Assembly (NCBI GenBank): GCA_024400565.1
Contig: JAKSMQ010000011.1
Span: 1-46,023 of the forward strand
Source of the DNA: Bacteroidales bacterium
GTDB lineage: Bacteria > Bacteroidota > Bacteroidia > Bacteroidales > P3
DNA: 46,023 nt
Direction: 5' to 3'
The notes below the pieces were generated by a model. It saw only the letters and a list, made by a program, of their open reading frames with translations, ran no database searches and was not told where the DNA came from. Below are positions 35,421 to 44,875 of this stretch, piece after piece (the first letter of the stretch is position 1; each line of letters opens with the position of its first letter). The translations under genes and the position numbers were made by a program.

Positions 35421-35588
35421 GTAGACAGCACACAGACAGCACACAAACAGCATACAGACAGCACACAAACAGCACACAAACAGCATACAGACAGCACACA
35501 GGCAGCACATAGGCAGCACATAGCGTCCTCGAAAATCAGAAATGGTACTGCTTGTGTGCTGTTTATGTGCTGTCTGTAAGCTGTCTGG
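35421..35588. repeat. 11-bp-period repeat element, copy B (9 direct, 3 inverted units)
   Basis: Nine contiguous 11-base units run from 35421 to 35519 with consensus ACARACAGCAY. After a 36-base spacer, three inverted units follow: GTGCTGTTTAT (35556), GTGCTGTCTGT (35567) and AAGCTGTCTGG (35578). Direct and inverted parts can pair into a long imperfect hairpin. A shorter element of the same design is at 14678-14757. Confidence 0.9.
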
Positions 35589-35819
35589 GACGAGGGTGGG
35601 GGACGAGAATCGTGGTCCTGAGACGGATGATTCTTCCGTGTGTTAAAATTGTTTGTTTATGCGGGTTCGTTTTCTTGTTTCAAATAGCTTCAGAATGTCG
35701 TCTGGGATGGGTGTTCTGCCGAAGATTTATCAACAGGCGGGTGTGAAAAATATTTTGTGCCGAAAGATTTGTTTTCTAATGAGTTAACACCATCTGTTAA
35801 AAGATTTGATAAAAAAGAT

Positions 35820-35850
35820 ATTGCTATTTCAAATAATTGTTGTATCTTTG
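35820..35850 (+). promoter_or_regulatory. tonB promoter ATTG-N19-TATCTTTG
   Basis: TATCTTTG at 35843-35850 is an exact -7 box, with ATTG at 35820-35823 giving 19-base spacing. Transcription should begin near 35857, about 57 bases before the start codon. Confidence 0.75.
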
Positions 35851-35913
35851 CTAATTGAAAGAGTGCATGTTTTGCGCCAGTAAAAGTTGAATAAATAATT
35901 AAAAATTAATAAT

Positions 35914-36606
35914 ATGGAAGCAAAGAAAACGCCTAAGGCTGACCTTGAAAAAAAGAAAGGATTGTTTCTTGAGATAGGTTTGGTGGTTATTCTTCTTGTA
36001 GTAATGTATGCTTTCAACAGAAAGACCTACGACCAGGAAGAACTTGTGGTTAATACCCGTACCGCTGAAGCTGAGCTCGAAGAAGAGATCCTCAACACCG
36101 AAGAGGACGTTCCTGAACCCGAACCCCCACAGGAGGTACCTGCTCCCGAGGTTGTAACCGAAATCGAAATCGTTGACAACGATAAGGTAATTGAGAATGA
36201 GGTAACATTCAATGCCGAAGATGACGGTTCTGCCATGCAGGAGTATCACGCACCTGTTGTAGAAGACAAGGACGAAGAGGTTAAGGAAGAAGAAATCTTC
36301 GTGTTCGTAGAGGAAACTCCTGAATTCCCCGGCGGCCTTGAGGAAATGTACAAGTATCTTCGCGAAAATATCGAATATCCCGATGCAGCACGTACTGCCG
36401 ACATTCAGGGTAAGGTATTCGTTAAGTTCGTTGTTGAGAAGAACGGCAAAATTACCAACGTAAAAGTATTACGTGACATCGGCGGTGGCTGCGGTCAGGA
36501 AGCTAAGCGCGTAGTAGAAAAGATGCCCCAGTGGAAACCTGGTAAGCAGCGTGGTCAGGCCGTACGTTGCGAATTCAACCTCCCCGTTGACTTCAAACTC
36601 AACTAA
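35914..36606 (+). CDS. tonB: TonB-family energy transducer
   Basis: TonB carries proton-motive energy from ExbB/ExbD across the periplasm to outer-membrane receptors. The 230-residue protein has a cytoplasmic N-terminus, one membrane helix (about 17-36), an acidic Pro/Glu-rich spacer (about 45-130) and a C-terminal TonB domain. That domain includes PGGLEEMYKYLRENIEYPDAA, QGKVFVKFVVEKNGKITNV and a final NLPVDFKLN. ExbB and ExbD genes are not beside it. The spacer is acidic rather than the usual Pro/Lys type, common in Bacteroidetes TonB paralogues. It has its own promoter and a terminator at 36631. Confidence 0.93.
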   Translation: MEAKKTPKADLEKKKGLFLEIGLVVILLVVMYAFNRKTYDQEELVVNTRTAEAELEEEILNTEEDVPEPEPPQEVPAPEVVTEIEIVDNDKVIENEVTFNAEDDGSAMQEYHAPVVEDKDEEVKEEEIFVFVEETPEFPGGLEEMYKYLRENIEYPDAARTADIQGKVFVKFVVEKNGKITNVKVLRDIGGGCGQEAKRVVEKMPQWKPGKQRGQAVRCEFNLPVDFKLN

Positions 36607-36630
36607 TTCCTTCACTAGGCTTATTACTTA

Positions 36631-36661
36631 AGAAAGCCGCCTTGACCCAGGGCGGCTTTCT
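36631..36661 (+). terminator. terminator after tonB
   Basis: A perfect 11-bp inverted repeat, AGAAAGCCGCC (36631-36641) and GGCGGCTTTCT (36651-36661), is followed by ATTTTC. It lies 24 bases after the stop codon. Confidence 0.9.
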
Positions 36662-36712
36662 ATTTTCTGAGCCCATATAATAATTATTATTCATTAATTA
36701 TTACATACAACT

Positions 36713-38644
36713 GTGATCTCTGTCAACAATCTCTCCGTTCAATTTACAGGTCAGAACCTTTTCGATAATGTTACGTTTAATATCGGCGACCGAGACCGCA
36801 TAGGCCTCGTAGGCAAGAATGGCGCCGGCAAAAGTACTCTCCTCAAGATTCTCTGCGGATGGCAGGAACCCGAAACGGGCGTAATAGTTGTCGCTTCCGG
36901 TCAGACGGTAGGCTATCTCCCTCAGGAAATGGTCCCCTCGGGCAGCAGAACCGTTATTGACGAGGCTCTTACGGCATTTGAAACCATCGATGCTCTCGAA
37001 CGTCAGCAGGCAGAATTGTCTATGCAGGTTTCGGAACGGACCGACTATGAGAGTGCTGATTATGAACGTCTGCTGACTCAGCTTCACGATGTTACAGAAC
37101 GTATCGCCGTCCTGGGTGGAGCCAGCCGTCAGGAACAGGCCGAGAAGATATTGCTGGGCTTGGGTTTTCATCATAGCGATTTCAAGCGTCCTATTACAGA
37201 GTTTAGCGGCGGCTGGCAGATGCGAGTAGAGTTGGCAAAGCTCTTGCTCAAGCGTCCCGATTTTCTGTTGCTTGACGAGCCTACCAATCACCTTGATATT
37301 GAGAGTATTCAATGGCTCGAATCGTTTCTTCAGAGTTATCCTGGAGCCGTCCTATTGGTAAGTCACGATCGAACCTTCCTTGATAATATTACCAATCGAA
37401 CCATAGAGATTACGGCAGGCCGCATTTATGACTATAAGGCCTCTTATAGCGAGTATGTTGTTCTGATGCAGGAACGTCGTGCCAGTCAGATGGCATCTCT
37501 TACCAATCAGCAACGGCAGGTTGCACAGATAGAGGCGTTTATCGAACGTTTCCGCTACAAGGCTACAAAATCCAAGCAGGTCCAGAGCCGAATCAAGATG
37601 CTAGAGAAGATGGATACAATTACTGTTGATGAAGTTTCCACAGAGAGTATTCATTTTCAGTTTCCTCCAGCGCCCCATAGCGGCAAGATTGTCGTTGAGG
37701 CAGAACATTTGGGAAAGGCTTATGGAGAGAAGCAGGTGTTTGACAATGTGGATCTTACAATCCTTAAAGGAAGCAAAGTTGCCTTTGTCGGACGAAATGG
37801 CGAGGGTAAGTCAACCTTGGCAAAGATTATTGTGGGCGATATTCACGACCAGACGGGATTGTGTAAAATCGGACATCAGGTTCAGATTGGATATTACGCC
37901 CAGAATCAGGCTGCTATGCTTGATGGGGAGAAGACAGTATTTCAGACAATCGACGATATTGCTCAAGGTGATATCCGTCCTAAGATCAGAAATATTCTTG
38001 GCAGTTTCCTCTTTGATTCTGACGATATTGACAAGAAGGTCAAGGTATTGTCGGGTGGAGAAAAGGCCCGTTTGGCATTAGCCAAACTTCTGCTTACGCC
38101 CAGCAATCTACTTGTGCTCGACGAGCCTACCAACCATCTGGATATGAACTCGAAAGACATCCTTAAGAATGCGCTCCTCCAGTATGATGGTACGCTTATT
38201 CTTGTAAGCCACGACCGAGACTTCCTTCAGGGACTTACAGATTCTTTATATGAGTTCCGCGATGGCGAGGTTCATGAATTTAAAGGCGATATCTTTGAGT
38301 TTCTTGAATACAGAAAGATAGAGAATCTCAAGGCTTTAGAGGTTGCTAAGAAACAGACTGCTTCATCTCAGCCCGTAGTTTCGCAGAATAAATTGAACTA
38401 TCAGCAAAGCAAGGAGCGTGAGCGTGAATTGAGGAAGTTGCGTTCGGTTGTCGAAAAGATTGAGAAAGAGATAGAATCGCTCGAAGAGGAGATTGCTTCA
38501 AAAGATGCCTTGTTGGCTTCAGGAAGTAGCGAAAGTACCAATCCTGAGTTTTATAAGAGCTATCAGCAACTGAAAGATACGCTCGAACAGAAAATGTCTG
38601 ATTGGGAAGAGGCGACTATTGCTGTTGAGGAATTTCTAAACTAG
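36713..38644 (+). CDS. ABC-F family ATPase
   Basis: ABC-F proteins are soluble twin-ATPases that act on the ribosome, rescuing stalled translation or protecting it from antibiotics. The 643-residue protein has two complete cassettes. The first has Walker A GKNGAGKST (34-42), signature FSGGWQMR (164-171) and LLLDEPTNHLD. The second has GRNGEGKST (360-368), LSGGEKAR and LVLDEPTNHLD. A linker rich in Arg/Lys/Gln (about 250-300) joins them, and a coiled-coil C-terminal extension (about 555-640) ends the protein. There are no membrane segments. The start is GTG at 36713. The layout is of the YdiF/Uup type; a specific resistance role cannot be claimed. The yraN gene follows after six bases. Confidence 0.95.
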   Translation: MISVNNLSVQFTGQNLFDNVTFNIGDRDRIGLVGKNGAGKSTLLKILCGWQEPETGVIVVASGQTVGYLPQEMVPSGSRTVIDEALTAFETIDALERQQAELSMQVSERTDYESADYERLLTQLHDVTERIAVLGGASRQEQAEKILLGLGFHHSDFKRPITEFSGGWQMRVELAKLLLKRPDFLLLDEPTNHLDIESIQWLESFLQSYPGAVLLVSHDRTFLDNITNRTIEITAGRIYDYKASYSEYVVLMQERRASQMASLTNQQRQVAQIEAFIERFRYKATKSKQVQSRIKMLEKMDTITVDEVSTESIHFQFPPAPHSGKIVVEAEHLGKAYGEKQVFDNVDLTILKGSKVAFVGRNGEGKSTLAKIIVGDIHDQTGLCKIGHQVQIGYYAQNQAAMLDGEKTVFQTIDDIAQGDIRPKIRNILGSFLFDSDDIDKKVKVLSGGEKARLALAKLLLTPSNLLVLDEPTNHLDMNSKDILKNALLQYDGTLILVSHDRDFLQGLTDSLYEFRDGEVHEFKGDIFEFLEYRKIENLKALEVAKKQTASSQPVVSQNKLNYQQSKERERELRKLRSVVEKIEKEIESLEEEIASKDALLASGSSESTNPEFYKSYQQLKDTLEQKMSDWEEATIAVEEFLN

Positions 38645-38650
38645 AAATGT

Positions 38651-39013
38651 ATGGCTCTTCACAACACAATGGGAAAAATCGGCGAGGAGATGGCTTGCCG
38701 GTATCTTAAGGAACAGGGATATGAGATTCTGGATGTCAATTGGAAAATGGGACATTGGGAGTTGGATATTATTGCCCGTAAAGATGGTTGGGTTGTGTTT
38801 GTAGAAGTTAAGACCCGCAAGAATAGTACTTTCGGAAATCCAGAAGATTTTGTCAACCGAAAGAAACAACTTCTATGCATAAAGGCCGCTAATGCCTATA
38901 TTATTCAGCACAATATAGAGGAAGAAGCCCGTTTTGATATCATAGGAGTTGTCTTGAATGAAACGGGCTATAAGATTGAGCATATCCCTAATGCATTCAA
39001 TTGCTTGGGATAG
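38651..39013 (+). CDS. yraN: YraN family (UPF0102) nuclease-like protein
   Basis: The 120-residue protein belongs to the UPF0102 family with a Holliday-junction-resolvase-like fold. The active-site-like set is visible: GEEMACRYLKEQGYEIL (11-27), then HWELDIIARKDGWVVFVEVKTRK, which gives the E-x-D...E-x-K pattern. NPEDFVNRKKQ and the closing ARFDIIGV complete it. The biochemical role is unproven, but related proteins are predicted to act on DNA. It follows the ABC-F gene by six bases and converges on the giant helicase with 15 bases between stops. Confidence 0.93.
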   Translation: MALHNTMGKIGEEMACRYLKEQGYEILDVNWKMGHWELDIIARKDGWVVFVEVKTRKNSTFGNPEDFVNRKKQLLCIKAANAYIIQHNIEEEARFDIIGVVLNETGYKIEHIPNAFNCLG

Positions 39014-39028
39014 AGGAGAGAATACTTT

Positions 39029-42000
39029 CTATTCCTTTTGCTTTAATACGATAATCGGAGTTTTTCCTTTGAGATAATCCTGAAGACTATCGTAAATGGG
39101 TTTCAGTTTGGGAGAATAGGGACATTGTCTCATAAACTCTTCGACAGTCTCTTTTGCAGGACTTTGAAAAAGCATCTCCTGATAGAATCTTTCGATATAG
39201 GCCTGATCTTGAACGAGGAATTCGCGTTTTGATATCTCAGTCAGTATGGCCTTTACTTCGGGCTGAAACGAAAGAAAATGCTCTCCCATAAACTGGCTAA
39301 GACAGAAGGCTATGTTTTCTCTTATCTTACGTGCCTTAGCAAGATCCTTGGAGTCCTGTTTCTTATGATAGATAAGTCGGTCCCATTCAAAATATAATCC
39401 TCTTACAGCATTAAACTGAACCTTTATATGAACATCGTATCCTTCGCATTCAAGCGTTTCGATGGCCAGTTTGACCAAAGGAGAAAATTCTTCAACAGGC
39501 ATTCCTGTCGGGCTGTCGCTCAATTCTTTGGGCGTTTCAATATGAATGTTGAATTGCTCAGGAATAGGAGGAACGGGAGGATGTGTTTCGTGAACCCAAT
39601 CTAATTGTGGCCAGTTTGCGTTGTCGTCTATTTCGGCTTGCGATTCAAGCTTTCCGATATCGCCAAGGGTGAGTTGGCTACGGGGAACGGTCATCATAGC
39701 ATCCTGTTTCGCAAACAATTCCATAATGCTTGTGAACTGTTGGCTTTGAGGGTCTAACGCCTCAGTCGCATAGTGGAAATGTCTTGTTTTACCTTTTTCG
39801 TTATATTGCGAACGTATGGGGCTGGCAATAAAGAAGGGACGGATAGGATCAAAACGTTTGTCTGTCTTGTAGAACGAAACATCCCCGTCTTCAATAGAGA
39901 TTAAATAGCGTATACCCTTGAATTTACTTGAACGAACGGGTAACAAGGAGAAGTTTACCCCCATACCGGTAATACTATAAGAAGTATTGGTATTATTGGC
40001 GTGTTTCAAAGCCTCCGTTATGGGCATCGAAACCTTATTAAGGACTTTGTTCAGTTTCTGTTTGTCATTGGTAAGGAGCAATCCGTGCATTATCTTTTTC
40101 TCTCCCTCTTCGTTCGGTTTGAGTGAGAATGTGATAAACCGTGGTTGCAATTCGCGGATGGCAGGATTGGCAAATGCCCCTAGAATATTGCCCGTAATAA
40201 TGGTACGTTCGATAATACGGTTATTGTATTTGGCAATCTCGTTGTTCCAATCGCCCTTGGTAAGATGTCTGTTGGGGAGTTGGGAGATTGAAATGAGCCG
40301 GTTGAAATTACTGTATTTCTTGTTATGAACAAGATTGATGACCAACTCTGTTCTGACGGCCGTAAGAGCAAAAACAAACTCGACCTTACTGGGAAGAAAT
40401 CTGTTTTTCATATCTTTTCCAAAACGAATATCAAGAAGTACGGCGCTTACCTTCTCGGGAGTCTCTTCTTCGTTAAGATAAGCCGCAATATTCTGAAAAC
40501 TGTCGCCTATCTCGCAGTTGAGTAATGCTCGTTGGAGGCGTCTCTTCTCGTCATCGATAGCTTCTGTCTGGTCACATAGACGTTTCAGGTTGCGTAGATA
40601 TTGTTTGCGGAAACTGCGAAGTTTTCGCATAGACATCATTACGATTCTTGCAGAAGAGAATTGTTTCTTATCGGGAGATTGTCCTTTCGAAGACTCCTGA
40701 TTGATGATTGCTTTGGCCTGGGCGATTATGGAATCTGTAATATCGTCCGTTGCCTTTGTTCTAGCCTTTCCCTTGGGCGAAGATTCTATTGCGATTTCTT
40801 TGACGTAGGAAGAAAGAAGGTTCTCGCATTTTGCTTCCCATTCCTTTCCGTTTTCTTCGCTTGCTATTGATAAAAGGTCGTGGCAGAGTTGCTTGTTATT
40901 GATATACTTGCAAAGTGCCGCAAAGGTGTTGTCCTTTAGAATTTCCTGCCGCTGGTCGCAACGAAGGGTAGTCTTTTTGTCAAGCTCGGAATAATAGGAC
41001 TGGATTTCTCTCTGGAGTTTATCGTTTTTCTTATAGGGAGAACCGAATACAATTCTGTTTTCCTGGACAATGTTGTTGACCTGATCGGCTGAATAGGGGA
41101 ATGTGATATGCTGGCAGAGGTAGGTTCCAAGATAGGAATTGCCTCCCAGGCGACTTTTACTCTTTGAGGATGTAAAGATTTCTTCTTTGACAAATTCGGC
41201 TTCAAAATCGCGGTATTCTCTTTCTAGATCCCATTGGTTTATTCTTCGCAACTCGCTCTCAAGCAGATTGTAACTGGTCATCATGTCGTCTACAATCTCT
41301 TGCTGGTCGCTCACGCTCAGCATGGCCATGCGGGCCATAATGATACTGGCTGTAATATTGCTCTTAATGCCCAATAATTCCTGAAGGTCAGGATGCTCCT
41401 TGAGATAGTCTTTGGCTATGATATTGCCGTATTTGTTGTCTATATCGATAAAGTCTGCCTGGTCCTTGTCCTGATCCTGAAAGGCGGCTGTATTGGCGCT
41501 AAGTGAACGCAATTTGCCTCGAAGCATCATATTGAGACGCTTTTCGGAAGGAATGGCCGTGATAACATATTCGTAAAGTGGAGGCAGACTGGAAATCTGA
41601 CCTGTACGGTTGATACGTCCTCGTTTCTGAAGGTCGATATTTACATCAAGATCGTTCTGGATAATCAGCATCTTGCGTTGGCGGACTTCTTCTTCTGGTA
41701 CTATCGCGGTAGAGACTGCATGTGCGCTGGCTCCTATTGCTCCACAGGCATTTATCAGAATGACATCGATAAGGTTGTTCTGAAAGTCGTTGTAGATATG
41801 ATTGGAATGGCGACGCTTGCGTGACACCAGTTTTGCATTTATGTAGTCGTCGTCGCCCTCGGGCGAAAGATATTCAATCTGATGCGCGCGCCCCGTACAT
41901 TCTTCAAAACGGATGTTTATCTTCTTTCTTGAATTGCGTGGCTTGAACTTCTCGACCGTAATAAGCTGGCGGATAACATCGATAGGCGACATCGGAAGAT

Positions 42001-43588
42001 GAAAAACCTCATTGGGAATACTCTCCTTTAATACGAGATATTGCTGTCTGATTTCCTTCTGGTGAGAACGTAACGCCTCCTCTGCATCCCCGTCGCCCTC
42101 AATGGGCATATCGAAAACAGCTGTTCCAAACGAGGATCCGCAGACTGTCTTCTCCAGTAGCCGGTAAAGTAAAGCGGAGAAATCGCCCCTAACCTGATTC
42201 TTGTCAACAATTTCGACATCGTTGAGAATACATTCCAGCGTGTCGCTCATTCCGATAACCACACTACGCCCTTCACGAACTTCCTCTACGGCTAGTCGGG
42301 CCACCTGTGTGGCCTTTAACGAGAGGAGCAATACCTTGTTAATGTAGAAGAGCTGTCTGCGGGCTGGATATTTGGTAAAGGGAATGTCGATATTGGCTGA
42401 TTTGGCATCGTTGAGGAGTTCGGCAACAGAATCGCTTAACTCAACTATGTCGCGGAAATACTCCATTACCTTGTCAAAGAGTATGGAGTGGACCTCTATA
42501 TCGTCATCAAGATAGGTGTAGGTAGGAATGGGAAGATTGGTGTTAGAATGCTCCCTGCGAACCATCTGTCCTTCAGCAGCCAGGCTGGCAGACACAAATT
42601 CCTGCATAGGTATACCCCCGTTATGAAGCGCCTCTCTGAGTGTCGATTCTGTAGCAAGAGCGCCAAGAGTGGTTCGGTTCATAAAGGTAAAGAAACTTTC
42701 GCTTCTTTTGGCAAATGTGGCAGAAAGGAAGATACATTGGGTGGCAGGCGTCTCCGACAGGAGTTTGTTGACGCATTCTGTAATAGTTGAAATCTTGCCG
42801 TTGCTTACGCTACTACTTCGGTGGGCTTCGTCAAAGATAAACAGCACCTTGTGTTTCTGACAAAGAGAAAGCAGAAATTGAAGACGGGTGTCGTCTCGAC
42901 TAGAGGTCTGGAGCTGGGAATAGGTAATCATCAGGTAGTCGTAGAATTCGCGTCGAATATCTCCGGCCTGATACATCAGATCCATCTGCGAGGCTGTCGG
43001 AGCCTTGTAAACCGTTTCGTATTGACTCTGATAATGAGACAAGACCTCGGTCTCCTTCTGCTCAATTTCATCCTCTTCCAGAGTCCATATTAGGTCCTCG
43101 GTCAGCTCTTTGTCTATCAGCCGGTCGAAATCGACCACACATACTCCTTTGTTTACCACCAGCGGGCGGGCATCGCCGATACCCAAAGCCTTGCAGTCGC
43201 GATACATATCGCTGAAGAGTGTGTATCGGTCGGTAAAGAATATGGGAAGATAACCTGCTTTGAGACCATAGCGGATCATGGCTGCAGCCTGACGTCCTTT
43301 CCCTATGCCCGTCTGATCGCCGATGATGACGGCCTGGGAGCGCATCTCTATATTGTATAAGGCTAAGGCAACTCCGTCAACCTGTTCGGCCGAAAGACTG
43401 GCTGACAGTTCGTCTTCTGTCATGTTGAGTCGTTTGGCTACATAGCCCGTAACATCGTTACAGAGGGCTTGGCGAAGATGTGATAAAGCTTTGTTGGTAT
43501 CGTTGACCAGTTGTTGGGGTATGGTAGTATCGAGAGAGGGTACTCCCGTCGAGGCGCTTTCGTATTTTGTCGATCCTTTCATGTTCAT
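39029..43588 (-). CDS. strawberry-notch-type helicase, 1519 aa
   Basis: This giant superfamily-2 helicase-like protein resembles the strawberry notch (SNO) family. The N-terminal NTPase has VIIGDQTGIGKGRQ (87-100), with GKG in place of the usual GKT/S, which is typical of SNO. The DEAH box is at 253-256 (IFDEAHRSS) and the FLSATFAKR motif at about 287-295. The C-terminal helicase half has VILINACGAIGASAHA (about 609-624) and QKRGRINRTGQ (654-664). About 850 further residues follow that I do not recognise, including charged helical regions. Bacterial relatives are usually found on phages, plasmids and conjugative elements, so its presence between yraN and a flavoprotein gene suggests acquisition. 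DNA remodelling or defence is inference. It has no partner nuclease or methylase beside it. Confidence 0.88.
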   Translation of the reverse strand: MNMKGSTKYESASTGVPSLDTTIPQQLVNDTNKALSHLRQALCNDVTGYVAKRLNMTEDELSASLSAEQVDGVALALYNIEMRSQAVIIGDQTGIGKGRQAAAMIRYGLKAGYLPIFFTDRYTLFSDMYRDCKALGIGDARPLVVNKGVCVVDFDRLIDKELTEDLIWTLEEDEIEQKETEVLSHYQSQYETVYKAPTASQMDLMYQAGDIRREFYDYLMITYSQLQTSSRDDTRLQFLLSLCQKHKVLFIFDEAHRSSSVSNGKISTITECVNKLLSETPATQCIFLSATFAKRSESFFTFMNRTTLGALATESTLREALHNGGIPMQEFVSASLAAEGQMVRREHSNTNLPIPTYTYLDDDIEVHSILFDKVMEYFRDIVELSDSVAELLNDAKSANIDIPFTKYPARRQLFYINKVLLLSLKATQVARLAVEEVREGRSVVIGMSDTLECILNDVEIVDKNQVRGDFSALLYRLLEKTVCGSSFGTAVFDMPIEGDGDAEEALRSHQKEIRQQYLVLKESIPNEVFHLPMSPIDVIRQLITVEKFKPRNSRKKINIRFEECTGRAHQIEYLSPEGDDDYINAKLVSRKRRHSNHIYNDFQNNLIDVILINACGAIGASAHAVSTAIVPEEEVRQRKMLIIQNDLDVNIDLQKRGRINRTGQISSLPPLYEYVITAIPSEKRLNMMLRGKLRSLSANTAAFQDQDKDQADFIDIDNKYGNIIAKDYLKEHPDLQELLGIKSNITASIIMARMAMLSVSDQQEIVDDMMTSYNLLESELRRINQWDLEREYRDFEAEFVKEEIFTSSKSKSRLGGNSYLGTYLCQHITFPYSADQVNNIVQENRIVFGSPYKKNDKLQREIQSYYSELDKKTTLRCDQRQEILKDNTFAALCKYINNKQLCHDLLSIASEENGKEWEAKCENLLSSYVKEIAIESSPKGKARTKATDDITDSIIAQAKAIINQESSKGQSPDKKQFSSARIVMMSMRKLRSFRKQYLRNLKRLCDQTEAIDDEKRRLQRALLNCEIGDSFQNIAAYLNEEETPEKVSAVLLDIRFGKDMKNRFLPSKVEFVFALTAVRTELVINLVHNKKYSNFNRLISISQLPNRHLTKGDWNNEIAKYNNRIIERTIITGNILGAFANPAIRELQPRFITFSLKPNEEGEKKIMHGLLLTNDKQKLNKVLNKVSMPITEALKHANNTNTSYSITGMGVNFSLLPVRSSKFKGIRYLISIEDGDVSFYKTDKRFDPIRPFFIASPIRSQYNEKGKTRHFHYATEALDPQSQQFTSIMELFAKQDAMMTVPRSQLTLGDIGKLESQAEIDDNANWPQLDWVHETHPPVPPIPEQFNIHIETPKELSDSPTGMPVEEFSPLVKLAIETLECEGYDVHIKVQFNAVRGLYFEWDRLIYHKKQDSKDLAKARKIRENIAFCLSQFMGEHFLSFQPEVKAILTEISKREFLVQDQAYIERFYQEMLFQSPAKETVEEFMRQCPYSPKLKPIYDSLQDYLKGKTPIIVLKQKE

Positions 43589-43633
43589 TTTTTTGATTCT
43601 AGTTGAGCGGTTTGGTTTAATATTCTTTCTTTG

Positions 43634-44875
43634 TTAGGGCTTTCCTGCGGCAACAGCCGTTGAGAATGCTATTTGAAGATTGTATCCTCCCGTGTCGGCA
43701 TCCAGGTCGAGAATCTCTCCGGCAAAGAAGAGTCCCGGCACGAGGCGCGATTCCATCGTCTTGGGATTCACCTCCTTCAGACTTACTCCTCCCTGTGTTA
43801 CGATGGCCTCCTCAAAACCTCGTGTGGCAGTAAGGGTAAAGGGGACTGCTTTCAGAAAGTTGAGCAGTTTCTTTCGGTCGGCAGCATTTATCTGGTTGAG
43901 ACGTTTGAATTTCTCTATCTTGGTACGTTGCAGACAAAGGTTGACCAGTTCGGTCGGCAGCCATAGGCGTAACGCATCGTGGAACAGACGGTTGCCGTTG
44001 GCATCGAGATCCTTGATAAGCCTCTTGTCGAGCTGTTCTCTTTCGATGGCAGGTTTAAGGTCGATCTCGGCCCTGAGTGGCTGTCCGCTATGGAGAAGGC
44101 GGCTGGAGAGTCGGCTGGCGGAGAGTACGATAGGACCTCCGATGCCGTTGTCGGTAAAGTTCATCTCTCCAAAGAATTCGCCTACTTTCTTTCCGTCGGG
44201 ATGAGTGATTCGGAGCGAGACATTCTTTAGGGTGAAGGTCTCCAACTCCTCGGGTATGGGCTCCTCGCAGACCAGTCCCACAAGCGACGGAACGGGTTCT
44301 ACGACCGTATGGCCTGCCTGAAGGGCGAGTGTGTATCCGTCGCCGGTACTTCCCGTAAGGGGATAGGATTTTCCTCCCGTAGCAACGATAACCTTGGGCG
44401 CTCGCAGTCTTGTTCCGTCGGCCAGCACAACGCCTCGACAAATGCCGTCTTCGTTGAGGATGAGTTCTTTGACAGATGTGTTTTTCTGGATCGTGATGCG
44501 CGGGCTGCGCTCGATTTCCTGTATCAGCGCCAGAAAGATGTCGAGCGATTTTCCGCTCTTGGGGAAGATGCGGCTGCCACGCTCTTCGACAAGGGGCACA
44601 CCATGTTCCTCAAAGAAGGTAATGAGGTCTTCGTTGAAAAATTGGGAGAAGCTGTTGCGCAGAAAACGGGAGTCGGATCCGATATGGGTCAAGAACTCCT
44701 TGAGAGGGGCCGTGTTGGTAAGATTGCATCGGCCTTTGCCTGTGATGCGCAATTTGCGGCCAGGCTGGTCCATCTTTTCGAGCAATAATACCTGTTGTCC
44801 GGCGTTGGCGGCCGTCAGGGCTGCCATCATTCCGGCAGCGCCGGCTCCTATGATTATGAGGTCGTTATCGTGCAA
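43634..44875 (-). CDS. HI0933/BaiN-like NAD(P)/FAD-dependent oxidoreductase
   Basis: The protein is a predicted flavoprotein of the HI0933 family. The Rossmann motif HDNDLIIIGAGAAGMMAAL is at the N-terminus, followed by LLEKMDQPGRKLRITGKGRCNLTN, characteristic of the family. VIVATGGKSYPLTGSTGDGY follows, and the C-terminal GLFFAGEILDLDADTGGYNLQIA closes the FAD site. I start at the TTG at 44875, because it places the Rossmann motif at the usual distance from the N-terminus and gives 413 residues. The frame stays open upstream for about 40 codons into the stress-protein gene, but there it reads as the out-of-phase shadow. The start overlaps the neighbour's end by 11 bases, suggesting coupling. 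Relatives include BaiN of bile-acid metabolism; the substrate here is unknown. Confidence 0.9.
   Translation of the reverse strand: MHDNDLIIIGAGAAGMMAALTAANAGQQVLLLEKMDQPGRKLRITGKGRCNLTNTAPLKEFLTHIGSDSRFLRNSFSQFFNEDLITFFEEHGVPLVEERGSRIFPKSGKSLDIFLALIQEIERSPRITIQKNTSVKELILNEDGICRGVVLADGTRLRAPKVIVATGGKSYPLTGSTGDGYTLALQAGHTVVEPVPSLVGLVCEEPIPEELETFTLKNVSLRITHPDGKKVGEFFGEMNFTDNGIGGPIVLSASRLSSRLLHSGQPLRAEIDLKPAIEREQLDKRLIKDLDANGNRLFHDALRLWLPTELVNLCLQRTKIEKFKRLNQINAADRKKLLNFLKAVPFTLTATRGFEEAIVTQGGVSLKEVNPKTMESRLVPGLFFAGEILDLDADTGGYNLQIAFSTAVAAGKP

Larger units (their letters stand above)
35198..35913. other. long divergent intergenic region with 11-bp repeat element
   Basis: This 716-base region between divergent genes holds a promoter box for the permease at the left, the larger 11-bp repeat element at 35421-35588 and the tonB promoter at 35820-35850. 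The stretch 35590-35815 shows no gene or repeat that I can recognise. Cys-rich frames across the repeat come only from its 11-base period. Confidence 0.75.

Noticed and set aside
35300-35521. Cys/Leu/Val-rich 73-codon frame on the minus strand
   Set aside because: It is only the translation of the 11-bp repeats in rotating frames, with no start context or neighbour support.
35421-35588. possible CRISPR array
   Set aside because: Units are 11 bases, contiguous, with no unique spacers and no cas genes nearby.
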